A stretch of 32,429 nucleotides of DNA from the NCBI GenBank assembly GCA_021795965.1, contig JAJYOU010000022.1, positions 1-32,429 on the forward strand, read 5' to 3'. The stretch is from Chloroflexota bacterium (GTDB taxonomy: Bacteria > Chloroflexota > Anaerolineae > Anaerolineales > Villigracilaceae). Shown one piece after another: positions 8,117 through 16,293 of the stretch. Under the pieces are notes generated by a model. The model was given only the letters and a program-made list of their open reading frames with translations, had not been told where the DNA came from and ran no database searches. How positions within the stretch are numbered: the stretch's first letter is position 1; each line of letters starts with the position of its first letter. The position numbers were made by a program, and so were the translations under genes.

Positions 8117-8899
8117 CTATTTCTGGGGCAGGTAATTGGTCACGAACCAATCATACAGGTAAACACCAATGGCGCCGCCGATGATCGGGGCAACGATCGG
8201 GATCCACCAGTATCCATTCGAGAACAAACCTGTCGTTCCAGAGACGAGTCCAAAGAGGCGTGGACCAAGGTCACGAGCGGGGTTGATCGCATACCCGCTG
8301 GGGCCGCCGAGCGATAAACCTACCGCCAGGACGGTGCCGCCGACCAGGAATGGACCCATGTTATGCATCAAACCGGTGTTCTTGGCGTCACCACTTGCCA
8401 GGATGCCCCACATAAGAACAGCCGTACCGAAAATTTCTGCAACAAATGCGTTCACGAAGCTGTAACCACCACTGGCTGCCACACCTGCGCCAGCGGCTGT
8501 GCCCCAGAAAGCCTGACCAAAGACCGAGCCTGGTCCCGTGCACCAGACGTTCGGCAGGCCGGCGGCTTTCAGACCATCCATGTAAACCAGGTAAACACCC
8601 AGGGCACCCAGGAAAGCGCCGACCATCTGGGCGATGATATAGGGGAATACCTTGCCCCAGGGGAAACCGCGTTTAAGCGCCAGGGCAATCGTCACTGCAG
8701 GATTCAGGTGAGCACCTGAAACACCGGCAGAAACGTAAACTGCAATGATCACAGCGAATGCCCACCCGATGGTGATGGTGTTCCAGTTATAAGCAGCTGC
8801 GCCCAGGCGAGGAGCAAGTCCTACGTTTGCAACCACGCCATCGCCCAACAAAATCAGAATGAAGGTCCCAAAGACCTCGCCAACCAATTGTCCAAGCAT
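8117..8899 (-). CDS. glpF: Glycerol facilitator GlpF (aquaglyceroporin)
   Basis: A 260-residue MIP-family channel with six hydrophobic helices and both half-helix motifs: NPA in SGAHLNPAVTIAL and NPAR in GYAINPARDLGPR. The Asp after the second NPAR marks glycerol facilitators rather than water-only aquaporins. It lets glycerol diffuse across the membrane for trapping by GlpK. An upstream in-frame ATG at 8959 exists, but AAGGAG lies eight bases before the ATG at 8899, and the protein from there (MLGQLVGEVFGTF) starts like other members. It is the first gene of the glycerol operon, and the promoter should lie in the AT-rich region at 8900-9229. Confidence 0.94.
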   Translation of the reverse strand: MLGQLVGEVFGTFILILLGDGVVANVGLAPRLGAAAYNWNTITIGWAFAVIIAVYVSAGVSGAHLNPAVTIALALKRGFPWGKVFPYIIAQMVGAFLGALGVYLVYMDGLKAAGLPNVWCTGPGSVFGQAFWGTAAGAGVAASGGYSFVNAFVAEIFGTAVLMWGILASGDAKNTGLMHNMGPFLVGGTVLAVGLSLGGPSGYAINPARDLGPRLFGLVSGTTGLFSNGYWWIPIVAPIIGGAIGVYLYDWFVTNYLPQK

Positions 8900-9384
8900 T
8901 TTGAATTCTCCTTTTTCAAAAAAATATGGATGGGTGAAAAACGAAATTACGAAGTGCAAAACATTTTCTTTTGGCTCAGTAAGGGACTCCTTTCTTCATA
9001 TCCAAAATGTTGGCATAATACAGGCAGGAAAATAAATTGAAAATGGCTGTCAATGAAGGTGATCAAACAGAGTCCTTTATCGAAATATCCCAAACAATAA
9101 GCATTGCTTAACTCTAGTTTGAAAAACGTATCTTTATTATTGCATGTTCGACGGGTCGAGGAAAATCAGGAAAGCTGCCCAATTTGGATAGGAATTTGGA
9201 TTGGCAGTGTGCCGTGCGGAGAATAAACAATACTCCACTGGCTAATTAGCTTAAGCCAATGGAGTATATAATTTTCAATCCTGGGGAACGATGCCAGCCC
9301 GCAAAGATGCGCTGATTCACGTCGCCCCTGCCTCAGGCAGCCGGCGCCCAGCCATGACGCAGCAATCCTCTCCCGGGAGAAATT
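8900..9384. other. Intergenic region between glpF and the second glpK-like gene
   Basis: About 485 bases without a convincing gene. The part next to glpF (8900-9200) is AT-rich and must hold the glpF operon promoter on the minus strand. A perfect TTGACA (9048-9053) and a TATTAT (9015-9020) are present but 27 bases apart, so they do not form one promoter. The other part holds the terminator-like dyad at 9230-9267, then a GC-rich stretch behind the glpK-like gene with small palindromes (CTGCCTCAGGCAG near 9330, TCTCCCGGGAGA near 9370). Confidence 0.5.
9230..9267 (-). terminator. Dyad between the glpK-like gene and glpF, likely terminator
   Basis: A 14-bp stem (9230-9243 with 9254-9267) with a 10-base loop. 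On the minus strand all positions pair, one as a G-U wobble, and TTGTTTATTC follows. It lies about 117 bases after the stop of the glpK-like gene and separates that operon from the glpF promoter region. Confidence 0.6.
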
Positions 9385-10890
9385 TTAGCCGCGCAGATAG
9401 GGAGTTTTGACCTGCTTGACGGCTTTCTGCCAGCCGTAATAAAGTTCCTCGCGCCTTTCAGCCGAGAAACGCGGCTCGAAATACCGGTCCCGCTTCCAGG
9501 AGGCGCTGATTTCTTCGAGAGTCTCCCAGTAACCCACGGTCAGCCCGGCCAGGTAAGCCGCTCCCAGGGCGGCGGTGTTCGTGAAGACCGGTCGTTCGAC
9601 CGGGATGCCCAGGATATCTGCCTGGAACTGCAGCAGGAAATCGCTTTTCGCAATATAACCATCCACCCGCAGCACCGGCGGCATCAGCTCCGGCACCCGC
9701 TTTTTGATCACTTCGAGAAAATCGCGCGTCTGGTACGCCAGGGCTTCAAAAGCGGCGCGGACGATATGGTGCTTGGTGATGCCGCGTGTCACGCCGATGA
9801 TGGCGCCGCGCGCGTAGGACCCCGTCCCGGTCCGGATTAGATCTGAGCCGCCGAAAGGCGGCACAAAATAGACACCCTGTGTATCGACGACCTGGCTCGC
9901 CAGCCCTTCAGCTTCGCCCAACTCGTCAACAATCCCCAAACCTTCCTTCAACCAGAGGATCGCGTCGCCAGCTACATCCGCCTTGCCTTCCAGCCCGTAG
10001 ACGATGCTGTCGCCGATGGTCCACAAAACCGGTGAAAATAAGCCTCCGCCGGGTGGAATGTACTGGCTGCCGGTGTTGATCAGCACGAAGGAACCGGTGC
10101 TGTAAGTGTTTTTCGCCATGCCTGTTTCCATGCAAGCCTGTCCAAAAACCGCCAGTTGCTGGTTGCCGCCTGCGCTGCCAATCGGCACGCGTACCCCGAA
10201 GAAGGCTTCCGGGTCGGTGTAGGCATATAGTTCACTCGAACGGTTCAGTTCAGGCAAAATTTCGCGGGGAATCCCCAGCTCGTTCAGGATCTCATCATCA
10301 TAGGTCAGGGAATTCGCGTTCTGCAGCAGGGTCACCGATGCATTGGAATGATCGGTGATGTGAACTGCGCCGCCGGAGAGTTTCCAGATCAGCCAGCTGT
10401 CAATCGTGCCGCAAAGTAATTCGCCGCGCGCAATTCCTTTTTGGATCGTCTGGTCATTATCCATCAGCCAGCGGATTTTGGCGCCGGTGATATCTGGCAC
10501 GATCACCATGCCGGTCCGCGCCTCGATGTTGACTTTATCCTTCGCGATCAATTTCTCACAAAGCGGCAGGGTGCGCTGGTCCTGCCAGGCGATCGCCCTG
10601 CCGACCGGTTCGCCGGTTCTTTTGTTCCAGAAGACGGTGGTGTCACGCTGGTTTGCCACACCAATCGCGTCAATCTGCTCCGGGGCGATCCTGCCATTTT
10701 GCAGCGCCTCGGCGATCACGCGCAGGCTCACCCGCCAAATTTCATTCGCATCCTGTTCCACCCAGCCCAGCTGCGGAAAATACTGGGTGATATCCGCGTA
10801 AGCAGATGCGATCACATTTGCTTTCCGATCCAGGATCACAGCCCATGAACCAGTGGTTCTCTGGTTAATACTCAGGATGTAGGTTGCCAT
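9385..10890 (-). CDS. Degenerate glycerol-kinase paralogue (probable pseudokinase)
   Basis: A 501-residue, full-length FGGY protein that aligns end to end with the GlpK at 4758-6257 but has lost key residues. The phosphate loop DQGTTSTR became NQRTTGSW (9-16), with Asp9 to Asn, Gly11 to Arg and Arg16 to Trp. The catalytic Asp245 equivalent is Asn243 (GGNQQLAVFGQ). Glu83 is Asp, and the glycerol-site Tyr134 is Asp133. YGTGCF became YSTGSF, and VDGG became VDGY in the ATP part. The frame is clean, so the gene is under selection for something other than ordinary glycerol phosphorylation. It follows the response regulator gene by 63 bases, in line with a role as a sensor or regulator. It could also be a kinase with altered substrate and mechanism, but loss of the catalytic Asp argues against this. 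Confidence 0.88.
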   Translation of the reverse strand: MATYILSINQRTTGSWAVILDRKANVIASAYADITQYFPQLGWVEQDANEIWRVSLRVIAEALQNGRIAPEQIDAIGVANQRDTTVFWNKRTGEPVGRAIAWQDQRTLPLCEKLIAKDKVNIEARTGMVIVPDITGAKIRWLMDNDQTIQKGIARGELLCGTIDSWLIWKLSGGAVHITDHSNASVTLLQNANSLTYDDEILNELGIPREILPELNRSSELYAYTDPEAFFGVRVPIGSAGGNQQLAVFGQACMETGMAKNTYSTGSFVLINTGSQYIPPGGGLFSPVLWTIGDSIVYGLEGKADVAGDAILWLKEGLGIVDELGEAEGLASQVVDTQGVYFVPPFGGSDLIRTGTGSYARGAIIGVTRGITKHHIVRAAFEALAYQTRDFLEVIKKRVPELMPPVLRVDGYIAKSDFLLQFQADILGIPVERPVFTNTAALGAAYLAGLTVGYWETLEEISASWKRDRYFEPRFSAERREELYYGWQKAVKQVKTPYLRG

Positions 10891-10953
10891 GTTGGCGGCT
10901 CCGTAAAAGAAAAATAATTTCTATTTGAATGATTTTTGATCCAAAAAAATACA

Positions 10954-11619
10954 CTAGATCTGGCTCGTTTTTTTCCGGCTTGGTTTCCCGATGACCAGGC
11001 CGAGTTCGAGGCTGACCCGCACCAGGCTGGCAAGGTTATCCACTTCAAGTTTGCGCATGGCATCGCGCCGTTGTTTCTCAACCGTCTTGACGCTCGTCCG
11101 CAGACCATCCGCAATTTCCCGGGTGGAATAGCCTTCCACAATTTGCTTGACCACCTCGCTCTCGCGCGGAGAAAGCCGGTCCAGCAGATTTTTGGGGCTT
11201 TCTGCAAAAAAATTATTAGCAATGATGCCTGAAATCTCCGAACTTAAGAACATGCTTCCATTCTTTGCAGCTCTCACTGCCGCCAGCAGCTCCTCGGCAA
11301 CCGATTGCTTGACCACGTACCCCAGCGCACCTGACTGCAGCGCCTGCCGGATCATGGTCGGGTCGGCGTGCATCGAAAGCATGACCACCTGCGTCTTGGG
11401 TCGGATTCCCTCCAGCCTGACCAGGGTTTCGAGTCCATCAAATTTGGGCATGGCAATATCCAGCACCATCACGTCTGGATGGAGAGATTTGACCAGTTCG
11501 ATCGCCTGCATGCCATTATCGGCTTCGCCCACCACGCTCAAATCGCCGGCACTTTCCAGCAATTTCACAATACCCTGGCGCACAAGTTGATGATCTTCGG
11601 CAACTACTATGCGAATCAT
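10954..11619 (-). CDS. NarL/LuxR-family response regulator
   Basis: A 221-residue response regulator with an N-terminal receiver domain (acidic pair in AEDH, phosphorylation site Asp54 in VMVLDIAMP, VVMLSMHAD, and Lys in YVVKQS). A LuxR-type helix-turn-helix starts near residue 146 (LSPRESEVVKQIVEGYSTREIADGL, then SVKTVEKQRRDAMRKL). It binds DNA when phosphorylated. It lies 11 bases after the histidine kinase gene, its obvious partner, and 63 bases before the degenerate GlpK. The target promoters are unknown; the nearby glpF and glpK-like promoters are the natural candidates. Confidence 0.93.
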   Translation of the reverse strand: MIRIVVAEDHQLVRQGIVKLLESAGDLSVVGEADNGMQAIELVKSLHPDVMVLDIAMPKFDGLETLVRLEGIRPKTQVVMLSMHADPTMIRQALQSGALGYVVKQSVAEELLAAVRAAKNGSMFLSSEISGIIANNFFAESPKNLLDRLSPRESEVVKQIVEGYSTREIADGLRTSVKTVEKQRRDAMRKLEVDNLASLVRVSLELGLVIGKPSRKKTSQI

Positions 11620-11630
11620 TGACTGACCTC

Positions 11631-12710
11631 TTAATCGCGTTTTTCGGCGTTGACTTCACTTATTCTCGGAGCGAGCTCAGCAGCGCCTGTTTTCAGATTG
11701 ACAATCGGAATCGAACCGTAAATTTTGGTCCCCTTGCCCGGGGCGGATTCGATATCAAAATTTCCATTCAACATCTGGAAGCGTTCGCGCAAACCCTCCA
11801 GTCCCAAACCGTACTCCACTCTCTGTCCAGGGTCAAATCCTTCGCCATCATCCTCAAAGGAGATGTTAATTTCACCCTCGGCATATTCGAGGTTGATCCA
11901 GACCGATTTCGCCCGGGCGTGTTTGACCGCGTTGGTCATGCCCTCCTGCACCAGCCGGTAAAGGGCAGTTGCCTGTGCGTCAGACATGATCGGCAGCTGC
12001 TGCTGGCTGCTGAAAACTGCCCGCAGCCCGGTGGAGAGCGCCAGGGAAGAACACAGGGATTCAAGCACTTTCGCGGGCGAGGTTGTCTCGAAGGATGGCG
12101 GGCGCAGGTCAAACAACACCTGGCGAATATGCCGCATCATCTCTTCAACGATGCGAATTGTTCCCTTGACCTGGTCGCCAATCGTCTTGTGACCTGCCAC
12201 AATCACATCGCTCTGGATTGCCTTGAGGGTCAGGATGAGCGCGGTCATGCTCTGACCAATATCGTCGTGCAAATCCTGGGCAATCCGGCGGCGTTCAGCC
12301 TCCTGGTTGGTTAACAACTGCAGGCTCACTAATTTAAGTCGTTCTTCAGCTTGAATTTGACGGGAAATGTCATGCGTATAAGTGATCACACTTTCGATTT
12401 TGCCGTCCGCCCCTGCAACCGGGTAAATCATCACGTCGCCCCATTGGTCTTCCTGCCGGTCGGTAAACTGGATGGGAATGCCTGAATTGACCGCCTTGTT
12501 GATGACCGTTTTGCGATGGGCTGCCTGCGCAGCCGGGTATAAATTCCAGATATTGGTTCCCAGCAGTTCAGCGGAGGATTTGGAATAGCGCAAACTGGCA
12601 GCTTTATTCAGGTAAAGAATGGTCCCATCCGGCTCGAAAACCTCGAGCGCGTTCGGGATGACATCCAGCAGTTCCCAGGCGAACGTTTCCTTAATCCTAT
12701 CGTTCATCAT
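11631..12710 (-). CDS. Cytoplasmic PAS histidine kinase of the NarL-partner type
   Basis: A 359-residue soluble sensor kinase without membrane helices. It has one PAS domain (about 12-120, ending ITYTHDISRQ) and a HisKA_3 dimerisation domain with the phosphorylated His148 in AQDLHDDIGQS. The HATPase follows, with N box MTNAVKHA, G1 box DDGEGFDP and G2 box GLGLEGLRERF. This kinase class pairs with LuxR-type regulators such as the next gene, 11 bases away. The PAS domain implies a cytosolic signal; no ligand can be named. GGAG eight bases before the ATG at 12710 supports the start. It is the first gene of the unit kinase - regulator - GlpK-like protein. Confidence 0.93.
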   Translation of the reverse strand: MMNDRIKETFAWELLDVIPNALEVFEPDGTILYLNKAASLRYSKSSAELLGTNIWNLYPAAQAAHRKTVINKAVNSGIPIQFTDRQEDQWGDVMIYPVAGADGKIESVITYTHDISRQIQAEERLKLVSLQLLTNQEAERRRIAQDLHDDIGQSMTALILTLKAIQSDVIVAGHKTIGDQVKGTIRIVEEMMRHIRQVLFDLRPPSFETTSPAKVLESLCSSLALSTGLRAVFSSQQQLPIMSDAQATALYRLVQEGMTNAVKHARAKSVWINLEYAEGEINISFEDDGEGFDPGQRVEYGLGLEGLRERFQMLNGNFDIESAPGKGTKIYGSIPIVNLKTGAAELAPRISEVNAEKRD

Positions 12711-13004
12711 ATGAAAAACTCCGCCACTTTCATCGTCCGGCTTCTGGTTAAAAACCGGGAAAGACGTATTTTTTCAGGTTTTGAAATCTTGTGATATTTT
12801 TAGCGTTCGTTAAAAGGTTAACACGAAGTGGCGGCTTTGTAAAGAATGCTGGCGTGAGGTCTTAGCGCCGGGGCTGGATCAGCCAGCCGGCAGCCTGTCT
12901 CCCGAAAAACCTCCCGGGTCAACGCCGCCCAGGCTGGTGACGTCAGCCGTCTGCCGGCGGAAATCGGCTGCGGCGGGAATGCCAGGCTGGAACAGCGGCA
13001 CAGG
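12711..13004. other. Intergenic region upstream of the sensor kinase operon
   Basis: No gene is seen. The half next to the kinase is AT-rich and likely holds its promoter on the minus strand. It contains a short dyad (GTTAA-AAGG-TTAAC near 12810-12822) and a 9-bp inverted repeat with widely spaced arms (12721-12729 and 12826-12834). The other half is GC-rich with small stem-loops (for example 12872-12884), possibly the 3' end of the MFS transcript. Confidence 0.4.
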
Positions 13005-14255
13005 TCAGTTTTTTTCCGCGCGTTGAACCTGCGGCAGCCAGAAAGCCAGCAAGATTGCCGCGATCAAAGCCAGGCTGCCGCCGAAGAGGAAAGGCGCTGC
13101 CGGGCCAAATCCCTGCCACGAACCCGCTCCCTGCCAGAGCAGCCCGGCGATGAACGAAGCCGGGAAAGCCAGGATGCCGATCGTCGCGTTGTAAGTTCCA
13201 TAGGCGGTGCCGCGCAGCTGCTCCGGCACCAGGTCGGCAACCAGGGCGTTCGCGGTGCCAAAAGCCAGCCCGTAATACAACCCGTAGACCACGTACAGCA
13301 CCCAGACTTGCCAGGCAGCCTGCGCAAAGGCAAACCCCAGGTAGATTGCCGCGTACACCAGCCAGCCACCAATGATCAGGCGCCTCCGCCCAATCCGGTC
13401 GGAAAGCGAACCAGCCGGGGTGGAAACCAGCGCATAGATCAGGTTGAACATCGCCAGCATGATCAGGATGCCAGTCACGGTCAAGCCCAGGTTTTGAGCG
13501 CGCAGCACCAGGAAAGCATCCGATGAATTCCCGAGGGTGAAAATGCCGACGATGACCAGGAAAACCAGGAATGGTTTCCCCATCCCGCGCAAAGAAAACT
13601 TCGGCGCAGCCCGTTGCCCCGTCACGGGGACATCTTTTGCCCCGAAAGCGAGCGAAATAACCGCCAGGAAACCTGGCAGCAGGCTGAACAAAACCACGCT
13701 TTGAAAAGTGGCTTTCGACAGGTCCAGCGTATTCTTCTGCGCCAGCCAGACGACCAGCGCCGCGATCAGAATCCCGACCATTGCGCCGGCTGTGTCCATT
13801 GCCCGGTGAAACCCAAACGCCAGTCCGCGGATTTCCTTCGTCACCGAATCCGCCACCAGCGCATCCCGCGGCGCGGTGCGGATGCCTTTGCCCACTCGAT
13901 CTGTCCAGCGCACCCCGGCAATCAACTCCCAGGTATTCGCGAAGTAAAAGAAGGGCTTCGAGACTGCCGATAACCCGTAGCCGGTCACCGCCAGCCACTT
14001 GCGCCCGCCCATTTTGTCTGAAAGCCAGCCCGAGAACAACTTCAAGAGACTCGCGGTCGCCTCTGCAAATCCTTCGATCAAACCGATGATGCTGGTTTGC
14101 ACGCCCAAAACATTGGCGAGGAACAAAGGCAGGATGTTGATCACCATCTCGCTGGATACATCCATAAAAAAACTGGTCAAGCCAACCGCCCAAACATTGC
14201 GCGGCAGATCTCGCACTGAAACACGTTTTGTGGACTTGCCTGTTATTTCTGACAT
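13005..14255 (-). CDS. Major facilitator superfamily transporter
   Basis: A 416-residue transporter with about 12 hydrophobic helices in two halves. The loop 2-3 signatures occur twice: GWLSDKMGGRKW in the first half and GSLSDRIGRRRLIIGG in the second. The segment DRVGKGIRTAPRDALVADS is typical of a group of uncharacterised MFS proteins. The substrate cannot be told. The ATG at 14255 has AAAGGA in front and begins MSEITGKS; an ATG nine codons upstream (14282) lacks a ribosome binding site. It stands alone between two operons of the same strand. A glycerol-related role is possible only by neighbourhood. Confidence 0.88.
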   Translation of the reverse strand: MSEITGKSTKRVSVRDLPRNVWAVGLTSFFMDVSSEMVINILPLFLANVLGVQTSIIGLIEGFAEATASLLKLFSGWLSDKMGGRKWLAVTGYGLSAVSKPFFYFANTWELIAGVRWTDRVGKGIRTAPRDALVADSVTKEIRGLAFGFHRAMDTAGAMVGILIAALVVWLAQKNTLDLSKATFQSVVLFSLLPGFLAVISLAFGAKDVPVTGQRAAPKFSLRGMGKPFLVFLVIVGIFTLGNSSDAFLVLRAQNLGLTVTGILIMLAMFNLIYALVSTPAGSLSDRIGRRRLIIGGWLVYAAIYLGFAFAQAAWQVWVLYVVYGLYYGLAFGTANALVADLVPEQLRGTAYGTYNATIGILAFPASFIAGLLWQGAGSWQGFGPAAPFLFGGSLALIAAILLAFWLPQVQRAEKN

Positions 14256-14530
14256 CTCAATCTCATCCTTTCGAAAGATCATCCATCATTTCGTGATGAT
14301 GGACTCGCGCAGCAAAACCCGCGAAAACCAGCCTGGATCAATCCTGAACAAAGAAAGGCATCTCAACTGCTGAAGGGTATTTTCCTTGTTAGCTAAGTCC
14401 AAACTGAATACCAACATCCAAACAGGTGTTGAAGCAAGTAAAACCTGGTAATCACAGCCTGAAAAGAACGGAATTTTATACATTCTGGCTAAAGTAAATT
14501 AAACAATTGGTCTGGAGAAACTTGGCAAAT
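14256..14530. other. Intergenic region upstream of the MFS gene
   Basis: No gene is seen in these 275 bases. A 7-bp inverted repeat (14283-14289 with 14296-14302) lies about 30 bases upstream of the MFS start and could be an operator or leader hairpin. The rest is AT-rich and carries the 3' end of the DUF190/CBS transcript and presumably the MFS promoter. Confidence 0.35.
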
Positions 14531-15781
14531 TTATCCTGAAGTCATTGCCAGCAGGAGGATATGCCGGTCCACCAGGCCAAGGGGATGATCATTCTCATCC
14601 ACCACCACCAGCCATTTGCGCTTTGGAGACATCATCATTCTGGCAGCCTCCAGCAGAGGTGTATCAGGTTTGGCAGATAGCACACCCGGCGACATGAGCT
14701 TCTGGGCAGTCACTTCGCTGTGTGGTGCAGAGGCTTTTCCCAACAATGCATCCAGCACACCGCGCTGATGTTCAGGTTGAATGCGGGAAACCACATCCGA
14801 ATCGCTGATCAAACCAATCGCTTTGCCGCTGGCATCTGTCACAATGAGACGGTGCGAACCATTTTCAAGAAATGCGTCCACAATGGCAGCCAAATCATCA
14901 TCATAACGCACCGCCGGAATGGTGGTTGACATCACCTCCCGCACACTTTTGGCAGCACCCTGGGGTGGACTAATCTTTTTGGCTTCTTTCGCAGTGACCA
15001 AACGCAATATATCCACCCGTGATAGCATACCAACGATTTTGCCATTATCATTCACTACCGGCAGGCGCTTGATGCCTTCCTTCGCCATCCTGGCGGCTGC
15101 AAAACCAAGCGAATCCCGCGCCCGTACCGTGATGGCTGGTTTGGACATGACATTCGCAACGGTCAGCGAAGAATGAAGAAATCGGGCAGAAGTTTCTCCT
15201 AAAACATTTGAGTCCAGTTTCTGTGCCACCGATAAGCGCTGTGGAACCCCTGCCTTTTCGAGCAAATCTTCATCCGTGAGCATTCCCACCACTTCGCCGT
15301 TCTTATCCACTACGGGGAGGGCTTTCAGCAAGGTCTCAAACATTTTTTGCCAGGCTTCCGCAACCGAGTTTTCAGGGCTGAGCGTGACCACTTCACGAGT
15401 CATCACCTCTTCCACAAGGCGATCGGCGGGCAGCGGGTTGAGGTAGCGATGGGTATAGCGCACCACATGCACATCCTCAACTGTGATCAGCCCTTCATTG
15501 ACCATCGGGCTGACGATTTCAATGGCATGTTCGATTTTCTCCGGGGTATCAACGCTCTGGATGACCAATGGTAAATCTTCCGAGAGCCGCAGGATGGCAG
15601 CTGAATGGATGTGGGAATGTGCGCCAAATCCGGCTACACCTCGCACCACGGTCGCCCCGGCAATTTTCTCCACCTTGAGTGTTTCGATGATGGCTGCGTA
15701 AAGCGGTTTCCCGCGCCATTTATCCGCCTCACCGATATAGATGGACAAAAGTTGTGCTTCCTGACTTAATTTGGGAGTCAT
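14531..15781 (-). CDS. DUF190 + four-CBS-domain protein of the fluoride operon
   Basis: A 416-residue cytosolic protein. Residues 1-110 are a DUF190 domain, a PII-like fold often encoded beside crcB (LSIYIGEADKWRGKPLYAAI, VVRGVAGFGAHS). Four CBS domains follow, each opening with a V..VM or similar motif (VEEVMTREVVTLS, VANVMSKPAITVR, VREVMSTTIPAVR, AQKLMSPGVLSAK). CBS pairs bind adenine nucleotides, so this may sense energy state and adjust the fluoride channel or another target. The frame is open upstream into crcB, but the ATG at 15781 with AAAGGA before it gives a start (MTPKLSQEAQ) typical for DUF190. It lies 14 bases after crcB. Confidence 0.88.
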   Translation of the reverse strand: MTPKLSQEAQLLSIYIGEADKWRGKPLYAAIIETLKVEKIAGATVVRGVAGFGAHSHIHSAAILRLSEDLPLVIQSVDTPEKIEHAIEIVSPMVNEGLITVEDVHVVRYTHRYLNPLPADRLVEEVMTREVVTLSPENSVAEAWQKMFETLLKALPVVDKNGEVVGMLTDEDLLEKAGVPQRLSVAQKLDSNVLGETSARFLHSSLTVANVMSKPAITVRARDSLGFAAARMAKEGIKRLPVVNDNGKIVGMLSRVDILRLVTAKEAKKISPPQGAAKSVREVMSTTIPAVRYDDDLAAIVDAFLENGSHRLIVTDASGKAIGLISDSDVVSRIQPEHQRGVLDALLGKASAPHSEVTAQKLMSPGVLSAKPDTPLLEAARMMMSPKRKWLVVVDENDHPLGLVDRHILLLAMTSG

Positions 15782-15795
15782 TTTTACACCGTCCT

Positions 15796-16170
15796 TTAGA
15801 TCATCCGCCCAAGCAGGATTCCTGCCGTGATGGCCAGCAAACCCAAAATGCTGCTTCCGAACAGGTTTAGCAAGCCTGTCCAAACCTGACCGGTAATGAT
15901 CAAATTTGCACTTTCATAAGTATACGTTGAAAACGTGGTGTAAGCGCCTAAAAAACCAATCGCCACCAACAGCCGCCAACGCGGATCAACAATAAAGCGA
16001 TCGGTAATCAAGGTCATAAAAAGTCCAAGCGCCAGGCTGCCGGACACATTAATGATGAGTGTGCCAAAGGGGAATGTTGTACCGAATTTCTCGGCGACCC
16101 AGCCTCCCAGCCAATAACGGGCATTTGCTCCCAAGATGGCTCCGACCGAGATGATTAAAAACTTATCCAT
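15796..16170 (-). CDS. crcB: Fluoride channel CrcB/Fluc
   Basis: A 124-residue membrane protein of the Fluc family, which forms dual-topology dimers that let fluoride leave the cell. It has four hydrophobic helices and the family motifs GAxxR (GANARYWLGGW), FPFGTLIINVSGS with the conserved pore Asn, and GFLGAYTTFSTYTYE (the TTFST box). It lies 123 bases after the second MutS-like gene and 14 bases before the DUF190/CBS gene on the same strand. I looked for a fluoride riboswitch directly before it and found none. The riboswitch lies at 19381-19430, ahead of the MutS-like pair, and presumably controls the whole unit. Confidence 0.95.
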   Translation of the reverse strand: MDKFLIISVGAILGANARYWLGGWVAEKFGTTFPFGTLIINVSGSLALGLFMTLITDRFIVDPRWRLLVAIGFLGAYTTFSTYTYESANLIITGQVWTGLLNLFGSSILGLLAITAGILLGRMI

Positions 16171-16293
16171 CGATATATGCTTCGCCTTTTCGGTATTTTC
16201 TTGAACTTTCGTACTTTTTAGTTAAAATGTCCATACGTCTTTCCTTATGACAAAATCCCATCGCGCAGTGCTTATGAGAGCATCCGCTGGACT

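Noticed and set aside
9015-9053. TTGACA and TATTAT on the minus strand as the glpF promoter
   Set aside because: The spacing is 27 bases, too long for one sigma-70 promoter; each may belong to a different, weaker match.
12943-14193. A 416-codon frame on the minus strand overlapping the MFS gene
   Set aside because: The other frame gives a transporter with 12 helices and both MFS loop motifs; this one is Arg/Gly-rich shadow sequence.
16171-16293. A possible second fluoride riboswitch directly before crcB (a GCGATGGG-like segment on the minus strand)
   Set aside because: The GATG core is followed by no matching closing stem and there is no downstream CUGAU plus pseudoknot partner. The true aptamer at 19381-19430 has all of these.
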